Shown: in pieces, positions 37,101-48,556 of the stretch
Layout of the letters: each line of letters starts with the position of its first letter
Position numbering within the stretch: position 1 is the first letter of the stretch
Made by a program: the position numbers and the translations under genes
Source of the DNA: Thecamonas trahens ATCC 50062
Lineage: Eukaryota; Apusozoa; Apusomonadida; Apusomonadidae
Direction: 5' to 3'
Length of the DNA stretch: 64,000 nt
Assembly: GCF_000142905.1 (NCBI RefSeq)
Contig: NW_013657657.1
Coordinates: 239,105-303,104, forward strand
Notes under the pieces: generated by a model
Told to the model about the DNA's origin: nothing
The model's database searches: none
The model's input: only the letters and a program-made list of their open reading frames with translations

Positions 37101-40100
37101 TCTCGATTGGGTCGTCGTGCACCGCGTCGTGCTCGAACGGATACTCGACAGGCGGGCTGACGTCGGTGACTTGCGAGGCCGGTCCGGCGTGGTCGGGCGT
37201 GTTCGGTGCCTGCTCGAAGTATGCTGGGTACTGTGGCGCGCTGCCGCAGCCGTCGAATGGAGTGATTCCAGGCTGCACAGGCATGCTGGGAAGCTCCTGC
37301 GGGGCTGCGAGCTGCAACGCCGGCTACAATCTGGCGGGCGACGCGACGCGTAACTGCATCGACAACGGACCTGGGTTTGGCAGTTGGACCGGCACCTCGG
37401 TCTCGTGCAACATCGAACCGAACCATTGCACGCCGCCGCCGGCACCGGCCAACGGTGCGCTCGGAACGTGCATCACGTCGATCGGCGGCAGCTGCAGTTA
37501 CACGTGCGACAACGGATACGAGGTGTCTGGAACCGGAACGATCACGTGCTCGGCCGGACCTACGTGGTCGACGTCGTTCGGGACGTGCGTCAAGAGCGCC
37601 AACTACTGCCCGGCGCACCCGCCGCTGGCCGACGGCAGCAACCCGTCGTGCACCGGCGAGATTGATGAGGTCTGCGGGACGTTCACCTGCAATTCCGGCT
37701 TTGACATTGTTGGCTCGGCAGAACGGACGTGCTTGAACAATGGCCCCATCACGGGGATTTGGTCCGGCACCGCGCCATCGTGCCAAGTCGACAACGACTA
37801 CTGTCCTAGCGGCCCGGCACCGCCCGCCAACGGAGTCAAGGGCTCGTGCGCACGGTACCTTGGTGGAACGTGCGAGTACTCTTGCAACGCAGGATACACC
37901 AATACCGGCTCGTCCTCGCTGACCTGCACGTCTGGCAAGACCTGGTTGGGCGCTTCCCCCAACTGCGTGCCGTACAATGACTACTGTCCGCCGAAAACTT
38001 CCATCGAGTATGGTAACGCGCCGGTGTGCAACAACCGCATCAACGAGGTGTGTGGCACCTTCACTTGCAATCCGCCTTTCGCCATTTTTGGCGAGAAGGA
38101 TCGGACATGCGGGCCTGACGGCGACTGGATTGGCGACGAGCCGTTTTGCTCGTCGACCGACGTTTCCAAGTCGCTTGTCTACTCGGCGCAGTTCATCACG
38201 GTCTCGGCCGACGGTCCAGGCTGGCGGATTGAGATCGAGCCGCGGACTGCATCGAACGACACTCTTGCCGAATCGCAGGACTTTCCGTCGGTCCTCCTGG
38301 CGTCGACGCCACCATCGGTCGAGGCGCCGTCGGTGGCACCAGCAGCGGTGTGGAGCGCCGCAAAGTCGCGCTTCCTTATCGAGCTTACCCCGCAAGTGGT
38401 TGCTACCTACTCGCTCAACATCCTGCTCAACGGCGTTGTCATCGGTGCCTCGCCGTACACTCTGGTTGTCGAGGCCGGCGTTCCTGCAGCGCCGACGACC
38501 TTTGCTACTGGCCGCGGGCTCGGCATTGTTGTGACCGACGACGATTTGTTCCCGCAGAACGAAGTTGTCCGGTTTGCGGTCTTCCCGCACGACCAGCACG
38601 GTAACGTGGTGCCAATGGCGAGCAACCCGGCGACAACGCCGTACGTGGCGACGCTCAAGGGCGCCGGCTTTGCCGAGGGTGACGTCCCGATTGTGTATCT
38701 GGCGGGCGAGTCGGGACCGACGACGGGCTACGTGTACGAGTACTCGGTGCCGATCGGCGGGCTGCTGACACTGTCTGTGACGCTTGACGGGCTGGCCATT
38801 GCCGACTCGCCGTGGCTGGTCCAGGTGCGTGCAATTTGCGAGCCTGGCAAGCAGGCGCTTCAGATCACGGGCCCATGCGTTCCGTGCGAGAAAGACTCGT
38901 ACTCTGCGCCCGACGGGCGCGAGTGCTTGTTGTGCCCGGACTTTATGACGTCGCCGTCGTCGTCAGGATCGATCGGCAACTGCACGTGTGTGCGTGGATA
39001 CTTTGAGAACCTGGCTGTGGTGGGCGCTGATCCGAGCAAGCGGCAGTGCGACGCGTGTCCTGTGGGCGCATCGTGCGCAGGCGGCAACGCGCGGCCGATT
39101 GCGGATCCCGGGTACCACCAGGTGGGTGACGAGTTTGTGTCGTGCCCACAGCCGTCGGCGTGCCTTGGTGCTGGACAGTGCGCACGGGGCTACAAGGGCG
39201 CGTCGTGCACTGACTGCGTCTCGGGCTACTACCGGCTTGGGGACCGCTGCTACAAGTGCAACAAGGCACAGGCGGCTTTCATCGCGACTGGCATTGCGTT
39301 TTTGCTGCTGCTGTTTGTGGCGGCGCTGGTGTACCTCAACACGCGCGAGTCGCACAACCGGATGTACACGGCAGCGGCGTTTATGATCGGTTTCAACTCG
39401 CTGCAGATCTCGGCGATGTATGGAGAGATCGATCTGCGTTGGCACCCTGTGGCGGAGCAGTTCTTCAACATCCTCTCACTGGCCAACCTCAACATCGAGC
39501 TCACCTCGCCCGAGTGCTCTGTCGACTTTTTCGGTGATCCGTGGTTGATCAAGTGGGTGCTCATGCTCATGCTGCCGATCTTCATGGTCTTCCTTCTTGG
39601 CGTTACTTTTGTGCTTGGCCTCCTCTACCGGCTGTTTGCACGGACGTACGGTGCCAAGTGGGCGGACAGGCACCCGTCGTACTTCCCTGGCGCCGAAAAC
39701 TTCTTTGACGCCGGCGGCAAGGCGTCGCGGTCAACGCTGATCAAGTTCCGGATTGGGCGTCTGATGTCCGAGGCACCGTTGACGCCTGCGGCGCTGCGGC
39801 AAGCTGTTGTGCGGACGTTCTTCCAGCTGTTCATCTTCTGCTATCTGCCGTTGACCGCAGTGGTCCTGCGGTACTTTGAGTGCGAGCGCCGCGCGCCGGG
39901 CTCGTCCGAGTACGTCCTCGCCACCGCGCCGTCAGTCGAATGCTACGACGCCACGTACTGGAGTCTGTTCTGGATGGCCATTGCCGGCTCGATCGTTTAC
40001 GCGCTCGGTATCCCGCTCTTCACCTACCTCCTCCTCTACTTCCGCAAGCGGCAGATGGCCGAGGTCAACTTCATGCTCCGCTACGGATTCCTCGTGGCGC

Positions 40101-41122
40101 GCTTCCGCGAGAAGCTGTACTACTTTGAGATCACAATTATGATCCGCAAGTTGCTTGTTGTCGGTGCGGTCGTCGCCTTTGGCTCGCCAGTTCAGGAGGC
40201 TGTTATGGCAGCGCTCGTTCTTGTTATTTCGTTCGGCTTTGTCGCCCACGCCACGCCGTATCTCAAACCGTTCCACAACCGCCTCGCGATGTCTGCTCTC
40301 TTCACTTCGTGCATTGTGCTCATCGGCGGAACCGTCGACTCGAACGGTCTCCGCGACACGCTGGTTCTCGGCGGCCTCGGCGCCAACATCTTTGTTATCG
40401 TCTACGGTATTGTGGTGGAGACCAAGAACCTCATCATCCGCGAGGCCGAGGACATGGTTGAGGTCCTCGAGCTGCAGGACACTTTCGAGATGGGCACGTT
40501 CACCATCAACGAGGACGAGGACACTTCCATGCATTACATGGTCCCGACGGATGACGGCAATGGCAAGCCGCCAGCCGGCGGCATGGCCAAGCCGGCCGAC
40601 TCAATCGTCGTCTCGTCAAGCACCGATGACAACACCTCGATGGTCACCGCCTCAATGGTCTCGTCGTCGGCACTCCACCCGTCGGAGTCGATCTTCCCCT
40701 CGTTCGCTCTCGAGTGTGACACGGCTCCACCAGTCATCCTCCCGCCGGGCCCGCCGTCGCCGGTCTCGCCGGTCGCACCGGCGATGCCGGCGATGCCGCC
40801 GCCACCGGCCCCGGCCCCGCCACCACCGCCCCCCGCCCCTGCCGCGGCTCTCCCGCCACCGACACCGTCGATGGTCGCTGGCGTCCCGCCCGGAGGCTCG
40901 CTTCCGCCGCCGCCGTCTTCCACTAACCAGCCGGTGGTGGGCCCTGGTGGTCTGGTGGCGCCGCTGCCACCGCCCAAGGCCGCCCTGCCGCCACCGCCCG
41001 TCGGCCATGGCCCGCCCAAGCCTTCCCGACCCAAGCCCTCGGCCCATGCCGGCCCGCCCATCCCGGCGCCTAAGCCGTCTGGCACCTCGGCCGCACCTTT
41101 TCCCCCGCCGAAGCCGTACTAG
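34127..41122 (+). CDS. Giant sushi-repeat multi-pass receptor, copy 1
   Basis: A 2,331-residue intronless protein. A signal peptide (TVFAAVACLLLAASASA) is followed by a roughly 170-residue beta-sandwich-like module with YGFNLNIPSGHAVDGIQVSY, DTWGLSG and FGVAVRATGF. Next come about 18 sushi/CCP-like repeats of 55-65 residues, each with spaced cysteines, an APSNG/APANG turn, CNxGY, and W near the end. The last degenerate repeat leads to a filamin-like segment (SADGPGWRIEIEPR) and a Cys-rich CVPCEKDSYSAPDGRECLLC and GYKGASCTDCVSGYYRL region. About nine membrane helices follow, with LYYFEITIMIRKLLVVGAVV, a motif shared by many protist multi-pass receptors. The C-tail (about 200 residues) is acidic then Pro-rich with PPPP clusters. 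It is probably a surface receptor or adhesin; the ligand is unknown. Confidence 0.88.
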   Translation: MVPHMFRMRTMYQSTVFAAVACLLLAASASAAIITKTATSSTFYGSHNGAPWSGNRAQGAHCCGASQHSQYRIFYGFNLNIPSGHAVDGIQVSYEYISSTTGFSACVNKDITLRTTSGSVILSSNAKTGSSYFSSGTISKGSSTDTWGLSGSASSIRSALNSGTFGVAVRATGFAEASSSSGQIPLAPTGGDSDGSRRVSTRAPTVGTWRVDVYNGDVTIKVWTHQLTCGATGPWPTTNAGSTATLGCSSGYTGSRTRYCTTSGSWQSESNGCTLVTNYCSLLTAPSNGILTASCSSKRSLGEVCGTFQCNSGYQLSGSASRTCNAGPSWSGSAASCVKITNYCSLLTAPSNGYITSGSCSAQRSIGESCGTFQCNGGYSRSGDASRTCNAGPSWSGSTASCGLITNYCPLLTAPANGIITTSCTSKRSVGESCGNFQCNGGYQLSGSMSRTCQSNAAWGGSAASCSPIPDYCPPPPAAPSNGVQGSCSRTVGGTCSYSCNTGYNPGGGMTITCQSNGAWSGSPAACNPTADYCPALTAPTNGNAPASYSRTITSVASPYTCNAGYDLSGSASRTCQSDGTWSSTTPTCVLDTSYCGARPATPANGNAGSCGYSIGASCTYGCNNGYEPTGSMTVTCNSGGAWSGSPASCGLKTNYCPALTNPTNGQDPSSYSRVLGAVASPYTCNSGYIVTAGSTSRTCMANSAASGVWSGTTPTCSIDNAHCSTAPAPPPNFFIDTCSAAQFGECIYKCNNGYTRSGGDRYTCQPDTSWGGSLGTCSLTNNYCPALTIPANSNRGACSGQLGSICGPVTCNAGYSISGSASRTCEDAGVSAGIWSGTATSCALITNYCTLPSTPSNGVLGACTRSIGGSCTYTCGNGYETSGTTTITCQSGPTWSGSFGTCVKTSGYCPVESAPANGVAGTGCTGQIGTLCGPASCNAGYNPSGTATRTCNANNAVSGTWSGTTLTCAIDPAYCTTPAAPANGAIGSCPLSIGSSCTASCSNGYSTGGLTSVTCEAGPAWSGVFGACSKYAGYCGALPQPSNGVIPGCTGMLGSSCGAASCNAGYNLAGDATRNCIDNGPGFGSWTGTSVSCNIEPNHCTPPPAPANGALGTCITSIGGSCSYTCDNGYEVSGTGTITCSAGPTWSTSFGTCVKSANYCPAHPPLADGSNPSCTGEIDEVCGTFTCNSGFDIVGSAERTCLNNGPITGIWSGTAPSCQVDNDYCPSGPAPPANGVKGSCARYLGGTCEYSCNAGYTNTGSSSLTCTSGKTWLGASPNCVPYNDYCPPKTSIEYGNAPVCNNRINEVCGTFTCNPPFAIFGEKDRTCGPDGDWIGDEPFCSSTDVSKSLVYSAQFITVSADGPGWRIEIEPRTASNDTLAESQDFPSVLLASTPPSVEAPSVAPAAVWSAAKSRFLIELTPQVVATYSLNILLNGVVIGASPYTLVVEAGVPAAPTTFATGRGLGIVVTDDDLFPQNEVVRFAVFPHDQHGNVVPMASNPATTPYVATLKGAGFAEGDVPIVYLAGESGPTTGYVYEYSVPIGGLLTLSVTLDGLAIADSPWLVQVRAICEPGKQALQITGPCVPCEKDSYSAPDGRECLLCPDFMTSPSSSGSIGNCTCVRGYFENLAVVGADPSKRQCDACPVGASCAGGNARPIADPGYHQVGDEFVSCPQPSACLGAGQCARGYKGASCTDCVSGYYRLGDRCYKCNKAQAAFIATGIAFLLLLFVAALVYLNTRESHNRMYTAAAFMIGFNSLQISAMYGEIDLRWHPVAEQFFNILSLANLNIELTSPECSVDFFGDPWLIKWVLMLMLPIFMVFLLGVTFVLGLLYRLFARTYGAKWADRHPSYFPGAENFFDAGGKASRSTLIKFRIGRLMSEAPLTPAALRQAVVRTFFQLFIFCYLPLTAVVLRYFECERRAPGSSEYVLATAPSVECYDATYWSLFWMAIAGSIVYALGIPLFTYLLLYFRKRQMAEVNFMLRYGFLVARFREKLYYFEITIMIRKLLVVGAVVAFGSPVQEAVMAALVLVISFGFVAHATPYLKPFHNRLAMSALFTSCIVLIGGTVDSNGLRDTLVLGGLGANIFVIVYGIVVETKNLIIREAEDMVEVLELQDTFEMGTFTINEDEDTSMHYMVPTDDGNGKPPAGGMAKPADSIVVSSSTDDNTSMVTASMVSSSALHPSESIFPSFALECDTAPPVILPPGPPSPVSPVAPAMPAMPPPPAPAPPPPPPAPAAALPPPTPSMVAGVPPGGSLPPPPSSTNQPVVGPGGLVAPLPPPKAALPPPPVGHGPPKPSRPKPSAHAGPPIPAPKPSGTSAAPFPPPKPY

Positions 41123-41639
41123 TCGTTTTGGCCCTCTTCACTCTCTACAACCATCATAACATTTTCCCCCTCTTCACCCTCATCAGCTGTCTTGTCGGCC
41201 TTCTCATCTCAAGTACAAAAAAAATAGCCAACTTGCGCCACCTGGCACCCAGGAATAGAGTGACACCAACCAACCAACTAACCATTAGTGTGTGAGCCGT
41301 GTCGACAGAGAGAGCTACATCAAGAGCTGGAGACGACAACTCCAGCACGGCCGTCCCTCACAGCTGCAGCCCCGCAGTTGTTCAACAGTCATTCCTCTCT
41401 CCCTCTCACTTTGTGGCAAAGAAACGGAAGGACAACCCCCGTCCTCTCCCCTTCACCCCCCACCCCCACCCATACACTCTTCCAATCTACAACTTCACGC
41501 TCACCAGCCCAAGCGTACACCCCTCCTCCCCCTGCGTGCCACTTTGTGTTCCACGAAAACGATCGCTTCCTCTGCGGTTGGCGCAAAAAATTCCTCTCTC
41601 TTTGCTGCTTTTTGCACACCTCGATTCCCACGTCGGCAC
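41123..41639. other. Spacer between tandem sushi receptors
   Basis: This contains the end of copy 1, an A-run near 41217-41225 and a C-rich leader (41430-41530) before copy 2. In-frame codons upstream of 41640 lack a signal peptide and codon bias, so they are taken as untranslated. It shows no clear resemblance to the region upstream of copy 1. Confidence 0.4.
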
Positions 41640-44600
41640 ATGACCTGTCACACTCTGCACGGCCTTCTCCGGCTTGTGCTGGTAGTGGCCAGCATTTTGG
41701 CCATGGTCCATGCGGCTCCATCTACGTCGTCGTCGTCGTCCGTCACTTACGGTATTGGAACTGCCTCCTGGAGCGGAAACTCGGTCGGTGACGTAGACTG
41801 CTGCGGCGACTCGCGGACGTCCAACTACCGCATCTTCACTGGCTTTGGCATCAACGTCCCTCTCGGCCATGCTGTCGACGGCATCTCAGTCTCGGCTCTT
41901 TGCACGCGGTCCATCAACGGCTTCTCGTCGGCCTGGTTCAAGGACTTTTCACTCCGCACCACCTCTGGCACCATCGTCCAGGGTGCCGGTGTCAAGACGC
42001 TCAACTCGCTGCTAGGCTCGACTAGTACAAAGACAGCCGGCTCGTCGACTGACACCTGGGGCATGACAGGCTCTCCATCGCAGATTCGCTCGGCACTCAA
42101 CTCGGCCTCGTTTGGTGTGGCTGTCCGAGTCTATGGCTATGCCGAGTCGTCGTCGTCAGGGCCGTCGGGCCCCGGCAGCTCAGGCCCTATTCATATTGAG
42201 TTTGCCCCTGATCATTCGTCTGAAGCCAGGCTAGATTCAGACGCCTATGGTGATGTCGGCGCGGCGCCGGAGCGCAAGGTTGCCACCCGCTCTTTTGGAT
42301 CGTGGACTGTCAACATTGCAGAAACCGCCGTCTCCATCTCCATCTGGACTCGCCAGCTCACCTGCGCCGCGACCGGGCCGTGGCAGACGACCAACGCCGG
42401 CTCAACTCACAACGTCGGCTGCTCTGCCGGTTACACTGGTACCTATTCGCGGTACTGCAACACCAATGGCGAGTGGAACACGCCTACGGATACCTGCACC
42501 AAAATCACCAACTACTGCACTCTCCTTACTGCGCCGTCCAACGGCATCCTCACCGCCTCATGCTCCAGCCAGCGCTCGATCAACGAGGTCTGTGGCACTT
42601 TTCAGTGTAACTCCGGATACCAACTGTCCGGGTCGGCGTCGCGGACTTGCAACGCCGGACCGTCGTGGTCCGGCTCGGCCGCATCGTGCGTCAAGATCAC
42701 CAACTACTGCTCACTCCTCACGGCCCCATCCAACGGCTACATCACTTCGGGCTCGTGCTCTGCGCAGCGCTCCATCGGCGAGTCATGTGGGACGTTCCAG
42801 TGCAACGGTGGCTACAGCCGCTCTGGCGATGCGTCGCGGACGTGCAACGTGGGACCGTCGTGGTCCGGCTCGGCAGCGTCGTGCGGACTCATCACCAACT
42901 ACTGCCCGCTCCTGACCGCACCGGCCAACGGCATCATCACGACCTCGTGCACCTCCAAGCGCTCGGTCGGCGAGTCGTGTGGCAACTTCCAATGCAACAG
43001 CGGGTACCAGCTGAGCGGATCGATGTCGCGGGCGTGCCAGTCGAACGCGGCGTGGGGCGGGTCGGCCGCGTCGTGCTCTCCCATTCCTGACTATTGTCCG
43101 TCACCGCCGGCTGCTCCGTCCAACGGCGTCCAGGGCTCATGCTCGCGAACGGTTGGTGGCACTTGCTCGTACTCTTGCAACACCGGGTACAATCCCGGCG
43201 GCGGCATGACCATCACCTGCCAGTCCAACGGCGCGTGGTCCGGATCGCCTGCTGCCTGCAACCCGACAGCCGACTACTGTCCCGCGCTCACGGCACCGAC
43301 GAACGGTAATGCTCCGGCCTCGTATTCGCGGACGATCACCTCTGTCGCCTCCCCGTACACCTGCAATGCAGGCTACGATCTCTCCGGCTCGGCGTCGCGG
43401 ACGTGCCAATCTGACGGGACGTGGTCATCGACAACGCCGACGTGCGTTCTCGACACGTCTTACTGTGGGGCTCGCCCCGCGACCCCGGCCAACGGCAACG
43501 CCGGCTCGTGTGGATACTCGATCGGCGCGTCTTGCACCTACGGGTGCAACAATGGGTATGAGCCGTCAGGCTCGATGACCGTCACCTGCAACTCGGGCGG
43601 TGCGTGGTCCGGGAGCCCTTCGTCGTGCACGTCCAAGACCAACTACTGCCCGGCACTGACCAACCCGACCAACGGCCAGGATCCTTCGTCGTACTCGCGG
43701 GCGCTCGGCCAGGTGGCGTCGCCGTACACGTGCAACTCGGGCTACATCGTGACTGCGGGCTCGACGTCGCGGACGTGCATGGCCAACTCTGCTGCATCGG
43801 GGGTGTGGTCCGGCACGACGCCGACGTGCTCGATCGACAACGCGCACTGTAGTACGGCACCGGCGCCGCCGGCCAACTTTTTCATCGACACTTGCTCGGC
43901 TGCCCAGTTTGGCGAGTGCATCTACAAGTGCAACAACGGCTACACCAACAGCGGCGGAGACCGGTACACGTGCCAGCCAGACAGATCCTGGGCCGGTAGC
44001 CTCGGGATGTGCTCTCTCACCAACAACTACTGTCCGGCGCTGACGATCCCGGCCAACGGCAACCGCGGCGCGTGCTCCGGCCAGCTCGGCTCGATCTGTG
44101 GTCCGGTCACCTGCAATGCAGGGTACTCGATCTCTGGCTCGGCGTCGCGGACATGCGAGGACGCTGGGGTGAGTGCGGGAACCTGGAGTGGCACGGCGAC
44201 AAGCTGTGCGCTCATCACCAACTACTGTACGCTTCCGAGTACGCCGAGCAACGGTGTGCTGGGAGCGTGCACGCGCTCCATCGGCGGGAGCTGCACGTAC
44301 ACGTGTGGCAACGGGTACGAGACGTCCGGCACGACGACGATCACCTGCCAGTCGGGACCGACCTGGTCGGGCTCGTTTGGCACGTGCGTCAAGACGAGCG
44401 GGTACTGTCCGGTCGAGTCGGCGCCGGCCAACGGCGTGGCGGGGACCGGGTGCACGGGCCAGATCGGGACGTCGTGCGGGCCGGCGAGCTGCAATGCCGG
44501 GTACAACCCTTCGGGGACGGCGACGCGGACATGCAACGCCAACAACGCGGTGAGTGGGACGTGGAGCGGGACGACGCTGACGTGCGCGATCGACCCGGCT

Positions 44601-47600
44601 TACTGCACGACGCCTGCGGCGCCGGCCAATGGGGCGATTGGATCGTGCCCGCTCTCGATTGGGTCGTCGTGCACCGCGTCGTGCTCGAACGGATACTCGA
44701 CAGGCGGGCTGACGTCGGTGACTTGCGAGGCCGGTCCGGCGTGGTCGGGCGTGTTTAGCGATTGTGCGACGTATGCTGGGTACTGTGGCGCGCTGCCGCA
44801 GCCGTCGAATGGAGTGATTCCAGGCTGCACAGGCATGCTGGGAAGCTCCTGCGGGCCTGCGAGCTGCAACGCCGGCTACAATCTGGCAGGCGACGCGACG
44901 CGCAGCTGCATCGACAACGGACCTGGGCAGGGATGTGGTCAGGCACGGCTGTCTCGTGCAGCATCGAACCGAATTATTGCACGCCGCCGCCGGCACCGGC
45001 CAACGGTGCGCTCGGAACGTGCATCACGTCGATCGGCGGCAGCTGCAGTTACACGTGCGACAACGGATACGAGGTGTCTGGAACCGGAACGATCACGTGC
45101 TCGGCCGGACCTACGTGGTCGACGTCGTTCGGGACGTGCGTCAAGAGCGCCAACTACTGCCCGGCACACCCGCCGCTGGCCGACGGCAGCAACCCGTCGT
45201 GCACCGGCGAGATTGATGAGGTCTGCGGGACGTTCACCTGCAATCCCGGCTACGCGCTGTCCGGATCGGCCGAGCGAACTTGCCAGGTCAGCGGTCCGGC
45301 CGTAGGCGTGTGGTCGGGGACCGCGCCGTCGTGCGTGGTTGATGGTGACTACTGCCCGGTTGGCCCAAGTGCGCCCGGGAATGGGACGCAGAATGCTTGC
45401 CCGAGGTTCTTGGGCGCACAGTGCGAGTACTCGTGCAATGCGGGGTACACCAACACCGGATCATCGGCGCTTTCCTGCGCTGTTGGCCCAATGTGGACCG
45501 GGACGCCGGCCAGCTGTGTTCCATTTGACAACTACTGCGCGGTGAGGTCGTCGCCGGCCGACGGATTTGCGCCTGTGCCGGCGTGCAAGAACCGCATCAA
45601 CGAGTGGTGTGGCCCGTTCACGTGCGCGCCGGCGTTCACGCTGTTTGGCTCTGAGTATCTGTTGTGTGGGTCGGACGGAAACTGGATCGGTGTTGACCCG
45701 TTCTGCTCGTCGACAGACCCAGCGCTCTCGCTGGTGTACTCGGAGAAGCATGTCACGGTTTCGGCCGACGGCCCGGGCTGGCGGATCGAGATCGAGCCGC
45801 GGACGTCGTTGAACGACACGGTGTCGAACTCGCAGGACGTGGTGGCTGTTCTCTTTACGTCGACAGCGGTGTCGATCAGCGCGCCATCAGTGGCACCGGC
45901 CGCAGTGTGGAACGAGGCACTCAGCCGGTTCTTTATTGAGCTTACGCCCAAGGTGAAGGCCTCGTACTCTCTTAACATTGTGCTCAACGGCGTTGTTATT
46001 GGCGACTCGCCGTACACTCTGGTTGTCGAGGCTGGCGTTCCTGCAGCGCCAACGACGGTGGCGACTGGCCGCGGGCTCGGCATTGTTGTGACCGACGACG
46101 ATTTGTTCTCGCAGAACGAAGTTGTCCGGTTTGCGGTCTTCCCGCACGACCAGCACGGTAACGTGGTGCCGATGGCGAGCAACCCGGCGACAACGCCGTA
46201 CGTGGCGACGCTCAAGGGCGCCGGCTTTACCGAGGGTGACGTTCCGATTGTGTATCTGGCGGGCGAGTCGGGACCGACGACGGGCTACGTGTACGAGTAC
46301 TCGGTGCCGATCGGCGGGCTGCTGACACTCTCTGTGACGCTTGACGGGCTGGCCATTGCCGACTCGCCGTGGCTGGTCCAGGTGCGTGCAATTTGCGAGC
46401 CTGGCAAGCAGGCGCTTCAGATCACGGGCCCATGCGTTCCGTGCGAGAAAGACTCGTACTCTGCGCCCGACGGGCGCGAGTGCTTGTTGTGCCCGGACTT
46501 TATGACGTCGCCGTCGTCGTCAGGATCGATCGGCAACTGCACGTGTGTGCGTGGATACTTTGAGAACCTGGCTGTGGTGGGCGCTGATCCGAGCAAGCGG
46601 CAGTGCGACGCGTGTCCTGTAGGCGCATCGTGCGCAGGCGGCAACGCGCGGCCGATTGCGGATCCCGGGTACCACCAGGTGGGTGACGAGTTTGTGTCGT
46701 GCCCACAGCCGTCGGCGTGTGTGGGTGCCGGGCGGTGCGCGTTGGGATACAAGGGGCCGTCGTGCACTGACTGCACCTCGGGCTACTACCGGCTGGGGAC
46801 CAAGTGTTACAAGTGCAACAAGGCGCAGGCGGCGCTTGTTGCGGCTGGCATTGCGTTTTTGCTGCTGCTGTTTGTGGCGGCGCTGGTGTACCTCAACACG
46901 CGCGAGTCGCACAACCGGATGTACACGGCAGCGGCGTTTATGATCGGTTTCAACTCGCTGCAGATCTCGGCGATGTATGGAGAGATTGAGCTGCGTTGGC
47001 ACCCTGTGGCGGAGCAGTTCTTCAACATCCTTTCGATTGCCAACCTCAACATCGAGCTCACCTCGCCCGAGTGCTCGTTCAGCGTGGGTGACCCGTGGTT
47101 GGTCAAGTGGGTGATGATGCTGCTGCTGCCGATTTTTATGGTGCTGATGCTTGCTGTTGTGTTTGGGCTCGGGCTGGCGTACAGGCTGTTCACCAAGACG
47201 ATTGGCGCCAAGTGGTCCGAGAAGCACCCGTCGTACTTCCCTGGCGGCGACGGGTTCTACGACGCCGGTGGTAAGCTGCCGCGGTCGCTGGCGACCAAGT
47301 TCCGGATCGGGCGGCTGTTGTCTGAGAGTCTGCTGACGCCTGCGGCGCTGCGGCAAGCTGTGATGCGGACGTTCTTCCAGCTATTCATTTTCTGCTACCT
47401 GCCTCTGACTGCGTCTGTCCTGCGGTTCTTCGAGTGCAAGCGCCGTGCACCGGGCTCATCCGAGTATGTCTTGGCGTCTGCGCCGTCTGTTGCTTGCTTT
47501 GACTCGCGGTACTGGAGCCTGTTCTGGTTGGCGCTTGCCGGCGGTGCAGTGTACGCGCTGGGGATCCCGATGTTCACGTTCGGCCTGCTGTACAAGCGCA

Positions 47601-48556
47601 AGCAGAGCCTGGACGAGCTCAACTTTATTCTCCGCTACGGATTCCTCGTGGCACGCTTCCGCGAGAAGCTGTACTACTTTGAGATCACGATCATGGTCCG
47701 CAAGCTCCTTGTGGTTGCAGCGGTGGTGACGTTTGGCACGCCGGTGCAGGAGGCGATCATGGCGGCGCTTGTGCTTGTTGTCTCGCTCTGCGTTGTCTCG
47801 CACTGGATGCCATACCTCAAGCCGTTCCACAACCGGCTTTCGATGGGGGCTCTGCTGACGTCGTGCGTTGTCCTGTTTGGCGGGACTGTCGACTCGAACC
47901 GGCTCCGCGACACGCTGGTCCTCGGCGGACTTGCGGCCAACGTGCTGGTCATTGTCTATGGCGTACTCGTGGAGTCGCGCAATCTCATGGTGCGTGAGGC
48001 GGAGGACATCATGGAAGTACTGGAGATGCAGGACGACTTTGAGATGTCGACGTTGGCGATCCATGAGGACGAGGACCAGAGCGTGCGTTACATGGCATGT
48101 GGCGATGGCGGGTATGGTGGGTCGTCGCAAGGTGGCATGAGCTCGTCGTCGATGATGACGACGTCTGTTGTCGGGTCGTCGGTGCTCCATCCGTCCGAGT
48201 CGATCTTTGTGTCGCAAGCCGGCGTGCAGGATGACGACGACTTTGCAGTGCCACAGATTGGCAGTGGACGTGATGCGCCGGCGGCACCGGGAGTGGGAGC
48301 TGTGGGACCGGGCGGGCGTGTGATGGCACCGGCGCTTCCGCCGCGCGAAGTGACTGCGCCGGCGGCTGCTGGCCCGCCCAATCCGTCTGCCGGCCCGCCG
48401 AAGCCCACGCCGTCGCCGATGATCAACCCTGGACCGCCGCTGCCGCCTTCAGCGATGGCATCACCGGCTGCTGCTCCGATGCCCGGCCCTCCTTTGCCGC
48501 CGCCGCCAGCTCCAGCGCCCAAGCCGGCGGCCAAGCCTGCCGCACCCCAAGCCTGA
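41640..48556 (+). CDS. Giant sushi-repeat multi-pass receptor, copy 2, one frame break
   Basis: The tandem paralog of the 34127 gene with the same order: signal peptide (LLRLVLVVASILAMVHA), beta-sandwich module (FTGFGINVPLGHAVDGISVS), about 18 sushi repeats, filamin-like part, Cys-rich part (CVPCEKDSYSAPDGRECLLC), about nine helices (LYYFEITIMVRKLLVVAAVV) and a Pro-rich tail. Only the ATG at 41640 is followed by a signal peptide. At about 44928-44933 (GGGCAGGGATG) one base appears to be missing; the repeat continues perfectly in the next frame (MWSGTAVSC). Either a G was lost in the assembly or the copy is a young pseudogene; the intact 3.6 kb downstream favours an assembly error. With one base added the length would be about 2,305 residues. 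Confidence 0.85.

Noticed and set aside
35906-38599. Long minus-strand open frame opposite sushi receptor 1 (also 43566-44996 opposite copy 2)
   Set aside because: The Arg/Ala-rich shadow arises from the repeated codons of the sushi repeats and recurs in both paralogs for that reason.
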